Shown: positions 1-9,637 of the stretch, piece after piece
Position numbering within the stretch: position 1 is the first letter of the stretch
Layout: each line of letters opens with the position of its first letter
Source: Larus michahellis
Taxonomy: Eukaryota; Chordata; Aves; Charadriiformes; Laridae
Length of the DNA: 64,000 nt
Direction: 5' to 3'
Assembly: GCF_964199755.1 (NCBI RefSeq)
Contig: NC_133907.1
Coordinates: forward strand, 3,167,001-3,231,000
Position numbers and translations under genes: made by a program
Notes under the pieces: model-generated
The model's input: only the letters and a program-made list of their open reading frames with translations
Database searches by the model: none
What the model was told of the DNA's origin: nothing

Positions 1-105
1 ACAAGTTATAGTTTGCAATTCATGTTCAGCATGTAAACAGAGAAAATAAAATACAGTTTGGGCCATTGTTAGCTAGCCACACTTGTACAATCCAAGGCGG
101 TCAGT

Positions 106-225
106 TCAGGCTACTTGGTCTCCATAGCCATGCGTGTTTTCCTGCACTGGACACGTTACAAATGAGTCTGATCTTGCTATTTTTAGCCTCCTGCCTGTTT
201 TACCACAGAACAGAGTCTCAAATTC
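106..225 (-). CDS. TCFL5: TCFL5 coding exon 6 (C-terminus and stop)
   Basis: Residues 491-529 and a TGA at 108-106. It encodes EFETLFCGKTGRRLKIARSD and a short divergent tail, VTCPVQEN... The acceptor is TTTTTAG. CGKTGRRLK is a hallmark of the TCFL5 C-terminus. Bases 1-105 are 3' UTR; no polyadenylation signal is visible before the window edge. Confidence 0.9.
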   Translation of the reverse strand, partial: EFETLFCGKTGRRLKIARSDSFVTCPVQENTHGYGDQVA

Positions 226-3200
226 CTAAAAATCAAAATACAAAAAATAAACAACAATTATGTTTAATGTAGATATTTACTTGAGAGATACATTTTTTTG
301 TTTCACTAGTGTCTTGTAAAAAGATATAATATGCCTTTAACAGAAGTGCTGAGGAGCCGTAGCGTCATCTGGAGAAGGAGGTTTTCCTCTACGCACTCCA
401 TCTACGCTCTTAAGCCAGACTTACTCTGGGGCTGCAACTACCCGTGTCGTTTTGGGAGCTGCTTAGAAAGGCACATAAGCCTTTACTGCTCTCACCCGCA
501 CTGAGACAGCATGGGCATTCAGCTGTGATTCCCATCACTTCACTACCAGCTCGAGAAAATTAAGGAGGGGAAGGCGGGGAGGAATGCTTGAAGAGGACCT
601 AAATTCTACATTGCCATCCTGATGCTATCACACTCAGGAACTGGGCTAACTAAAAAAAAAACCATATAAATTTTAAAATCTGATTAGAAAACCCTGAGGA
701 CAGCCTATGATTTCACACTACGGAACTGAAACTGCTGTGAGGACAGCTATTAAAAAAAAAATTTTTCAATTATATAGAGGTCCTTCACAAACAGCATCAA
801 GCAGAAGCATTCCCTATACTTTTAGCTGTGTTATGATAGCTTTAAAACATTTCACATTTTTATCAAGAAGAATGAAATTAGATTTAAAACCTTTTTCAGA
901 GAATCACCATGCCTTTCCTGAATGTACTTCAGAAATGAAGTCGTCCATTGTAAAGTTGTCGCCTTATCAGTATCAACAGTGCAAAATGGAACCAGGAGAT
1001 TCAGCTCATCACAGCAAATCCGGATCCTGCGCCTACAGGCAAATACAAAAGGTCACCAACCCACGGGCTAGAAGGAAGTTAAAAAATAAAAAAAGGAAGA
1101 CGACTCACCTGCGCTACAAGCCATGAACTTTGGGGACTTTTTGTTTGCTACAAGCTTTGTATTTGTATACTAGTCATGTTAGATGCAAGTTACCTTATCT
1201 TTATAGAGTAACAAAACAAAGACGACCACAATGAAACATACATATTTTTTCCTCTAAGGAACACTAAACCCTTGCCACCTGCACTGCTTTTTCTTGTAGG
1301 TAAAACAAAGTATGTCAAATTTACATTTTACTCTGGATAATGACAGCAGTGTTACAGTATCAGTATTTAGGCTTCAAAAACTTCTGTCTTGCCACTACTC
1401 ACAGAAATTACCTTCTGTCTCTCTCCATGCGGTTATGTCTTTCTCTTCGCTGAGTGACTCCGTCCTGTGTACCACTTTGCAGCTGCACACTGGCATTTGC
1501 CTGTGCGGACTGCCAAGGGCCCTGGGCAGACGCAGTACTCTGGCTATCATCGCGCGTATTTTGAATTTCACTCAGGGGTTTGCGATCTATGTTTGTATCC
1601 GATGGGCTTATTCGGCTGCAGCTTCTTCTGTTTATTGTTTGCTTGCATATGGTGTCTTCTTGGAAAAACAAAGAGGAAAAGGACAATGTATTTATAACCC
1701 TCCCACGAATCACTGAAAGTTAAGATCATGGAATTATTTTTTTTTTAATCACTTTATTTATGTGGAATAATCTTTGAAGCTTTATTGCCAGCCTAGATTG
1801 ACTCTTACAGTAGTGCACGTCCTTCGGAAGCCCTAAGGCACTGCCTGCTGTTTCAAAATCCTCCTAGCTTCTATTTTCTCTGAGAACCCGATGAGATCCT
1901 GCCTGCCTTTGATAAGCATTTGAGGCAGTCCTTTAAACATTCTTCAGTTTGATCCTGACTAGATCTGCTGTACCAACTTTGGAGTCAAAAGTGCAGAAAG
2001 AAACCAGTTGCTTACTGGAGCCCCAGATTTTTCCAAGGTACTTTGCAGCCGTGGGTTTTCTTATTTCAAGCTAGAAGAAGTGCTAAAGAATTTTGAAAGT
2101 ACAGCTAAAATCATAGGTGCTGAACTTCTTTGGAGAAATCTAGTCCCATAGTCCCTAAGCACATCTCAGACATAAAACCCACACCTTTTATGATTCACTA
2201 AAATCATATCCATTCTAAAAAACACAAAAATTCAGAAAAAAAAGTAGATTTGAAGGTCAAGAGAAATCTAAGTGAAAAGAAGATAAACGGTTTACCTCCA
2301 ACTTTAATCCAAACTTCCTCAGGCAACGCTTTAGTCATAGCACCTACTGTCTGTTTTGTGGATTCAATTTCCTGATAGCAGAACGAGAACGTCTTGGGTA
2401 TCCCAAGGTCTTGATGTTTGGCAGCTTCCAAAATAGCGCAAGATGTCCCAGAGGTCTGTGAAAACCAAAACAGACATACTTAGAAGACTATATGCATAAA
2501 AAGAGATTATTTTGATATCTTCATGTTAACTTCTTCAAGTTTTAGCCCCATGATTCAATGTGTTGTATCAGAATAAATCCCAATTACTTCTGCACACAAC
2601 CATAGGATTTTAACAGACTGCTGCGTTTTTTTGGGATACCTCTGACATTTCTGAGTGCCATGCTATCATTCTCGCTTCAGAAGTTACTGGGAGTTCGGGG
2701 AAAAAAAATATCTCTTTCATCAAAATCAATTAGGAAAAAAGGGACCCATGGAAAATGGTACTAAGTGTCTCTTTCTCGTCTCGCATAGGTGAAGCAGCTG
2801 CACTGATAAACTCAAGAAAAAAAGTCCTTCCAGTAAGAAATCTAATGGCCTATTGATCATTACCTGGCTGGACGTTATTACAAATAACATAACTGCCACA
2901 CAATTGGTTTGCGTAGCAAATTACTTTTGATGGTTTTAAAGATAAGAATAAATAAATTGCATTACAGATCATTCTGATCATTCCTGTTCAAACCAAGTCA
3001 CACTTGAACCCAAACCTTTAGAATTACATTGCACCTAAGAGGTTAACGCTATGAGCATTTGAAATCAGCAGAGTGCAAGTAGTGCTGAACACGTCACCTA
3101 CCTGTGCCTGTGCAGGATTAGCACTTCCAGCAGCAGAACACGCGTTCATAGTAAATAACGGGTACGTGAACTGTAAAGAAGGCGTGGCAGGTGCTGTCTT

Positions 3201-4723
3201 ATTTTTCCCTAATGCAACACACTTGTTGTCTTGCTGATGAAGAGGAACACCTATCAGTTCTGATGGCTGTCGAATCAATGTTACTAAACTTCAAAAAAAA
3301 AAAAAAACACAACAAAAAAAAAACACAGAAAACATACCAGACAACTTGAAAGTGAGTGCAGAAAAATTTACAGCTACACATACTTCTAGTAACTATCAGC
3401 AAGAAACCACTTTAATTTACTGTAAACAGAAATCATTACTATTGCCTACTTCAGGGACCAAAAAAAAAAAAAATGAGATGAGAAGGTATTTTATTCTGTG
3501 CCGTAACAATTCAGCTCTATGCCTCACTAAAATGTTGTATCAGCACACTAATACAGTTACAAGGCCAGACTGTAAAACAAAATTTTTGCTCAGTTTCCCC
3601 CCCCATAGTCAGGTCTCCACATTGTAACACTAATCAATCGCTCTTAATATTTTATGATGATCAAAAATTTACCGTGCTTTTAACAAGTAAAACTAGGCAA
3701 CGTTGTTCTCTCACCTTAATTTACATTACATGTTGTTATCAAGAATGAAGTTGTAAAAAGTAATTAATTTTGAAACTACATTCTGTACCATTTATGCACT
3801 ATACAGAGGGGCCTAATCTGAGTCCGTGGCGTTGCAGCCACGTTTGACTGGCACAATGTTAAAAAGCCCAATCGATCATTCCCACGCATTATAAAAAGTA
3901 CCGTTCTTAGGTTTCAGGTAGAAAATTAGTTTCGAACTATATGATGATACATAGTCTAACAACATGAACTAAAATTAATTGCAACACACTTGTTAAGAGT
4001 TACTCCAGATTCTTGGGGTTCTTGACATCTGGGGTTTTCTGTCTGGATGCTGTTGAATCTGTCTTCCAACCGAACTCTGACTGCAGATTTAGATCTAGGC
4101 TCTGGTGCCAGTGCCGAATTTTCAACAAGTATGTTTTCTTTATTCGACCCATCAGAATTTTCATCATGTTTAACTTTTACTAAACTGTATCCTGGGACTT
4201 CTACAGAGCTACTGTTACACGTTTTATCTGTTCGGCTCAAAGGGAGGTTAGACTCACTAAGTAACATCATTCTGAGCTCCTGAAAGTCAGCGTAGCCCAA
4301 ACGTGGGTTTGAAGTTAGCAAACTGCTGTCAGAAGGGAACCCCGACTGACAGGGAACTGGGTAAACCGACTGGTGCCCAGAGCTGTGTGATGAACACCCG
4401 TCCTGACTGCTGTTCAGTGACGTCTGGTGCAGAGGGGTGTCTGCAGAACGACCAGGCGAGGAGAAAGAATTGAGCCTAGCTTCCACTTCACCTTCACTAG
4501 CTTGTGCCTCCGCGTGCGAGTAAAGTATGTGCTGCAGCTGGGTATACTCAATTTCCATCATCTCCACCAGGCTGACGTCTGTGGTGGTGAAGCTAAGATT
4601 TTGCTCACCGAAGGAATTGTCACTTGAGCTTCCAGGTCCACCAGCAGCCGGAGTGGGATCGGAAACACTAGCTGTGCTTTGACGGATGGAGGTCTGAGGC
4701 TCCTCTGGGGCTGATCCTGACAT
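106..4723 (-). CDS. TCFL5: TCFL5, transcription factor-like 5 (whole coding span, six exons)
   Basis: This is a bHLH transcription factor of the nucleus. Family knowledge: TCFL5 binds E-box-like sites and is needed in male germ cells. Six coding exons on the minus strand (4723-3990, 3288-3102, 2455-2296, 1658-1412, 1032-891, 225-106) join with matching phases to give 529 residues; the human protein is about 500. The N-terminal FTTTDVSLVEMMEIEYTQLQ block, the PAVRVRLEDRFNSI-like block and the C-terminal bHLH follow the mammalian order. The basic region at residues 431-443 has the E-box triad H435, E439, R443. All introns are GT-AG; none of the five exceeds about 700 bp, and I see no other gene in them. 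The start at 4723 is supported by the family-like MSG... N-terminus and by G at -3. The 3' UTR continues beyond base 1. Confidence 0.93.
891..1032 (-). CDS. TCFL5: TCFL5 coding exon 5 (helix-loop-helix)
   Basis: Residues 443-490. It encodes RRIRICCDELNLLVPFC (helix 1), a loop containing TDKAT, and LQWTTSFLKYIQERHGDSL (helix 2). The acceptor is CTGTAG and the donor AAG|GTTTTA, a poor match to the consensus. With the preceding exon it completes a bHLH dimerisation and DNA-binding domain without missing residues. Confidence 0.92.
1412..1658 (-). CDS. TCFL5: TCFL5 coding exon 4 (basic region of bHLH)
   Basis: Residues 361-443. It encodes EDTICKQTINRR, a linker with EIQN and repeated Gln/Ser, then the basic region RRERHNRMERDR that contacts DNA (H435, E439 and, across the splice, R443). 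The donor is GACAGAAG|GTAATT, phase 2. This junction splits the basic region, as expected for the family. Confidence 0.9.
2296..2455 (-). CDS. TCFL5: TCFL5 coding exon 3
   Basis: Residues 308-360. It encodes LEAAKHQDLGIPKTFSFCYQ and EEVWIKVG, which are recognisable in the mammalian protein. The acceptor is TTTTCACAG and the donor GGAG|GTAAAC (phase 1). The LEAAK leucine codon is TTG, so this is internal sequence and not a start. Confidence 0.9.
3102..3288 (-). CDS. TCFL5: TCFL5 coding exon 2
   Basis: Residues 245-307. It starts in phase 2 after GAAG and encodes LVTLIRQPSELIGVPLHQQ, then an NKTAP... stretch and LQFTYPLFTMNACS, closely matching the mammalian exon. It ends phase 0 at CAG|GTAGGT. 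The acceptor follows a long T-rich tract on the minus strand, which appears as the A-rich run at 3291-3330. Confidence 0.9.
3990..4723 (-). CDS. TCFL5: TCFL5 coding exon 1
   Basis: Residues 1-244 plus two bases. It carries the conserved N-terminal block (LSFTTTDVSLVEMMEIEYTQ at about residues 44-63), a Ser-rich stretch, the DFQELRMMLLSESNL block and the VRVRLEDRFNSI block near the end. The donor AA|GTGTGT is weak. Read-through would add a short tail and a stop at 3956, giving a 255-residue form without the bHLH. On the mRNA sense a TTTACTGCAG sequence sits two bases before the ATG, so an upstream noncoding exon that splices here is possible; I cannot decide this. Confidence 0.92.
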
Positions 4724-5326
4724 GACTGCAGTAAACCTAATCAGTTACCAACGTCTCTCTCAACAGTGAACCATAAAACCTACGAGAACTATCAGTATTA
4801 TCCATAAAAAAAAAAAAGGGGGCAAAAAAAAAGTACTTAATACCGATTCTGTACCGCCGGGAGGTAGCAAAGGAAGGAAGGAGCTGCTGTACCAGACAGT
4901 CTGACCATGTCCCCCCGGGAAGCCCGCCCTGCCTCCCACCGACACGGCTGCTCACGACAAACGCGCTCCACCGGCCCACACCCAGCCGGGGGAGGGCGGC
5001 TCTGGGCACTCCGCTGCCTCCGGCTCCCTCAGAGGAGCCCCCGCCCGCCCCAGGGCGTCCCGGGGGGCGCGGAAGGGCAGGCCCCGCCTGACTGAAGCCG
5101 GGGGTGGGGAGCAGCTCGCCCGCGCCCCCTGCAACGCCCCGCGGCGGGGGACACCCTGGGCCCCGGCGGGGAGGCCCCGGCGGGGAGGCGGCGGAGGAGG
5201 AGGGCGGGGAGACCCGCCTCAGCCCACCCGACGGCCGCGGGCAACTCCCAAACCCCCGGCACCCACCCGCCGCCCACGCGCCGCCTCCAACCACCGCGCG
5301 CAACCGCCAACGGCCGCGCGCCTACG

Positions 5327-5354
5327 CTCCCCTCCCCTCCCCTCCCCTCCCCTC
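5327..5354 (+). repeat. (CTCCC)n tract; five GGGG runs on the TCFL5 sense strand
   Basis: Five CCCC runs separated by single T occur at 5329-5352. On the minus strand they read as GGGGA repeats, which fit a very short-loop G-quadruplex. The tract sits about 600 bp upstream of the TCFL5 ATG inside the CpG island. Confidence 0.85.
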
Positions 5355-5360
5355 AGGCCC

Positions 5361-5428
5361 CTCAGGCCACGCCCATTCCCCCCCTCAGGCCACTCAGGCC
5401 ACGCCCATTCCCCCCTCAGGCCCCGCCC
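5361..5428. repeat. 32-bp direct repeat with CACCC/GC boxes
   Basis: CTCAGGCCACGCCCATTCCC begins at 5361 and again at 5393, a period of 32. A partial third copy from 5415 turns into CCCCGCCCC. Each unit has a KLF/Sp1-type CCACGCCC box. Confidence 0.75.
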
Positions 5429-5854
5429 CAAGCGGCCGCCTCAGGGTCCCCCTCAGTCCAGCCGGGCCCCGACCCAGCCCGAGTGCGAGCCCGCCGCGGG
5501 GCAGTAGCCAGGTCGCCGTCCCTCCTTCCCGGCCTGCTTTGTCCACTTCGGGCTGGGGAAAACCAGCGAGGCGGGGGCGGTGGAGCCCAGTCCATGAGGA
5601 AGCGTCCAGAGCAGGGGACTGGCGAGAGGGGAGTGAGGAGGCTCCTCAAAGTCGCCGTCTCCAGCCGTCCCCGCAAAAGGGGAACGCAACGAGGTTTTCT
5701 TCATGCCCTGCCCTTAAACAGGAGCTCAGCGTTGCTTTTCCACAGGTGGCTACCTCGTTAAACGTGACCACCGCAGGCCGCGGCGTTCAGCTTCTTGTTG
5801 CTGTAGCGGCTGCGCGGCAGAGCTCAGGCACTCGGGAGCACGAGGCCTGGTGAA

Positions 5855-8335
5855 TGGCGCCAGGTGCGTGGTCTGAGTCACCCCCAGTATTTTAAAAATC
5901 CTCCCCAAACCAGCGTGGCCAGGGCTGGGGGGATCCACGGATGACTGACCATAGGTCATGTCTGTCACCGTTTCCTGTCATGGAGGTACCATTCAGTACT
6001 GTCACCTGCTCGATACCAGCCACTGATGGTATGAAGGAAAATTCTAAGAGAGAAAAAAAGCCACCACGATTGGAAATTAACACCTGTGTTTGGTTTCATT
6101 GTTGCAGGATAAAGACTTTTCCCTTTTTTCTTTCTTTTTTTTCCCCCACCAAGAACGCCTCTGTGAAGCACTGGAGGCAGGAGGCTCTTCCCTACGTCCT
6201 GTACCCAGCTGCAGTGGAGGACAGAGCCCTGGATTCGCTATTCTAAGATTAAGTTACGAAATTATAAACACTTTAGTAGCTTGCTGGTGTTTAAAAACTG
6301 CTATTTGATAGAAAGTTAATCCAAAGGCCCTAAAAAAGTTCCATTTTTCTGGACTTGTGCTATGATGGTTCCATGAAAATGAGGTTGGACGCTAGGTCTT
6401 CTGCTTGGAGACCATCTGAACGCATCCTCACAGACTCACTCCCTCCGTGGCAGGCATCTCACCATGGTCAGCAGTTTGTTTGTACATTTGCACTCAATTA
6501 CTTATCTACTACTGGTTACGTATTTTAGTATGAAAAACAGATGCCTATTACAGAAGACACATTCTAGAAACAAACCAGAGTGCAAAAGGCACAAAAATGC
6601 TACTCTAACTCATAAACAGAATGAAAAAAAATATTAATACTATATGAATCTTTTATCCCCTTCAGGAAGTTAAAAAAATAAAATCTGTGTACTGCATTCT
6701 TGAATGACGTGCACATTCAGTCAAGGTAGCACGCACAGACATTTCCCATGTTGAAATGTACCGTATTATATGAGGTGTAGACAAAGTCTGAACGTTACAC
6801 TGGTGACTTTGCTCTAGAAACAAAAGCATAAATTTTAAAAGCAGTTTTTTGCACGTTGGACTCAATAACACACTCTTCCCCTCTTCTAATCCTTCTGCAC
6901 AGTCTCCTTTAGAATGCATAAAATTGGTATATTACAGTCTTTTATAGATGTAATAATCTTTCTGCTTACATTGTTCTTGACCTTTCAGAGGCTTTTACAT
7001 AAAAATTTAGCAAAATACCCCTTGGAAAGTTAATTTAGCTTAGTACAAACATAGGTAAAAGCTCAAAATAGTAGTTGTTTCATGTTAATCAAAAGTTTGA
7101 AGAGAGCCAGAGAATTGTTTATTTTTCCTGTTTCTTGCAATGCATGATAATAATCCAGTACCACTTTTAGTCTCTGTAAATTGAGTTTAATTGTTATGTT
7201 CTTTTCAGCCTAGATTTTACTGTCTGCTGCAATGCAGAACACAGGAACCTTGCTGCAAAAGCCACGTCCAGGTCACTATAAACCATATAAAGCTGTGGTT
7301 TAAAAAAAAATAAATGTCATCATTGTCTGTCTGTATGCTGGGTTTTTTTTTGCCACTACATGTGTGAGAGGATGCACTCACTGTCCCCAAATCGTGAACA
7401 GATTCCCCAAACTGATGGGTGATAAAGGAGTGCTTCCTGGAAGATGAAAAGCCACACATCTACTCATAACAATATAAAGTCAAGGAATTCATAAATGGTG
7501 TGAATTCAGTTTTTCTTAAGTTCAAAGCTGACCTGAATTAATGTTTTTTCTGTTCTTTAGATCTTTTGGTGTAAAGTCTTCAAAGGAAAATCGCAATATC
7601 ATTAAAAAAATCATAATAAAATAGGGAATGTTTTAGAACTGAGAGACGAAAATCACAGGCACAGATTTTCATATGATTTTTCGAATGCCTGCAATTAAGC
7701 ATCACTAGGTAGTGATGTCCTGCAAAGCATCTTCTTTCGTTAAACAATGAGGAAGTGAAACCCACGTGCCACCAGTCTTTTGGGGTGACTCCTGAGGCTT
7801 GTTGCAAAGTAGCAATATTTAGAAAATCATATACAGATACAGATTTAAGAAATGGACAACAGTTCTCCGTAGATGTTTATTCTACTTACAGTAACAAAAA
7901 CCTGTGAAGTCCCATATTTTAATGTACAGTGATATATTTTGCCATATAAAATACAATTTACAGAAATTTCTATCAAGTAAACCTAAACAAACACACTTTT
8001 TGCATACTTTTATGTATGTCTTTAAATTAGAAACATCTCATTAAGAAAAAAATCTTACACCATAGTAGATGTTTGCATTTAATACCACCTCTCTGCATTT
8101 TAACGTTTTGTCTACAGGTTGGGAATACCGATGATCGTTTCAACCAGCAAATCCTTGATGTAGAAGGACTTCAAAGATGCACCAATATGAACTGTAAAAG
8201 CTGTAGTGAGATACATGGCATACACGCTACTTGTAATGTAGTCTTCAAGATGCAAACGTTTATAGGAATCTAATTTTACATTTTCAAAACTATTTTATAA
8301 AAATATCAAAATATTTACCGAACTGTTAATCTACA
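5855..8335. other. Intergenic DNA between TCFL5 and the DIDO1 3' end
   Basis: AT-rich sequence without a convincing gene. Possible minus-strand polyadenylation signals (AATAAA) lie at 7876-7881 and 7118-7123, so the DIDO1 3' UTR may reach into this block. Short open frames on either strand look random. Confidence 0.5.
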
Positions 8336-9637
8336 CGGTCAAATAAATTAGCGGGGTTTTATTTCATACTTTAGAATTACGTACTTGAAGAATACACGGA
8401 AAAGTAGCAATGTGATGTATTTCACAGTGAAAAACCTCCCTCTCGAATCACAACACGAAGTACCACCACTCTCCTTTTCAAGCTTAATGCAGTTACACCT
8501 TTTTCAGTGGAAACTTTTATATACACTACCGGCCTAAGTAGGGTCTAACAACAAAAAGGTGACTTTTTTTTTTTTTTTTTTCCAGGAGCAAAACACTTTT
8601 AGAATGAAAAGTACAATAAAACAGGGACATTTTTTAAGTCTATGGCAAAATTCTGCAAAACCAAAATGAAACCAAAAAATGGCTCCGCTACCTCAGTTCC
8701 ATCTATGTAACAGATTTAGTGGCCTATTTAACCAACTTATTCTTCTTGCCTTTGGTATACCAATTCGTTTGTAGTCTTAGCCTTTTTCAAATAAATGCCT
8801 GATGTTTTTCTAAGTTTTGCTGGTTATAAAGGTGCTACTCTTGTATGTTACTTAATTACAGATTTGTAAAAATGTGACGTGTAAAACCCCTCAGCCTCAT
8901 GAAAGAACTAAGTATGACTTGTTTCTTGGCTGTACACTTAAAAGATGGATTACAAAACACAAAATACCTGTATATAAAAAGGAAGATAGTGCACTTTAAG
9001 CTTATAACATTCCATTTTCAAATCCTCCGTCAGTCACGAGTAATTATTAACACTGTTCTGAGGCCTTTTCCTAAATACACATGACGCTTCCGTTGTAAAA
9101 TAAACTAGACAGCAACAGTGGACGCCTTTTTTTAAAGCGTGTGCTGTAGGAACAACGTTGACACCAAAATATCACGTAAATGAGATGTAAAGGTATGGCT
9201 CCTAAGGTCTGGATTAAATTCTCTTATAAAATTACAATTCAAGTTACTGGAAAACATAACTTTATAATCTTAAAAAGCAATATGCTCTTCTTAGACTTTT
9301 TCCATTTCTGTACTGTAAATGGAAATTTTAAGATAAAGATGCAAGTAGAAAAAACAAAATTTCAGTACAGGTAACGCTGTGAATTTTTATAAGAAAAACA
9401 TTATGCACAAAATGCAGCAAGTGAAAGTCCAGTATGTTCTTGCCTTTTATCTATTTGAGTATTTTCATTCACAGTTGTTCAAAAATTGCTAATTTGTCAG
9501 TCCATTTTGTAAGGCTAGTTTTACAACAGCATTTTTGTAAAGGTGAGAATATACACTATATACAGAAGATGCTGACTCAGTCCTTGCTGTGTTGTAAAAG
9601 TATATTAGTTCTGGGAAATATAGCATCAATCATATTT
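8336..9637 (-). other. DIDO1: Probable DIDO1 3' UTR
   Basis: AT-rich DNA follows directly after the DIDO1 stop codon. An AATAAA on the minus strand at 8358-8363 would give a 3' UTR of about 1.3 kb; other candidates lie further left. An 18-T run (A18 on the mRNA) is at 8564-8581. The end point is inferred. Confidence 0.4.

Larger units (their letters stand above)
4850..5850 (-). promoter_or_regulatory. TCFL5: CpG island, TCFL5 promoter
   Basis: A sharply GC- and CpG-rich block lies just upstream of the TCFL5 start, against an AT-rich background. It contains a CTCCC tandem run (5327-5354), a 14-bp tandem duplication (5161-5188), and a 32-bp repeat with GGCCACGCCC and CCCCGCCCC boxes (5361-5428), which are Sp1/KLF-type sites. 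No TATA box is seen. The exact start site cannot be read. Long open frames here on both strands reflect GC richness. Confidence 0.75.

Noticed and set aside
707-1126. 139-codon + strand frame
   Set aside because: Antisense to TCFL5 exon 5 and its introns.
4737-5303. 188-codon minus-strand frame upstream of TCFL5
   Set aside because: CpG-island composition and it ends before the TCFL5 ATG in a different context; could at most be 5' UTR.
5104-5853. 249-codon + strand frame in the TCFL5 CpG island
   Set aside because: Pro/Ala/Arg/Ser composition and overlapping long frames on the other strand are typical of CpG islands; no similarity recognised.
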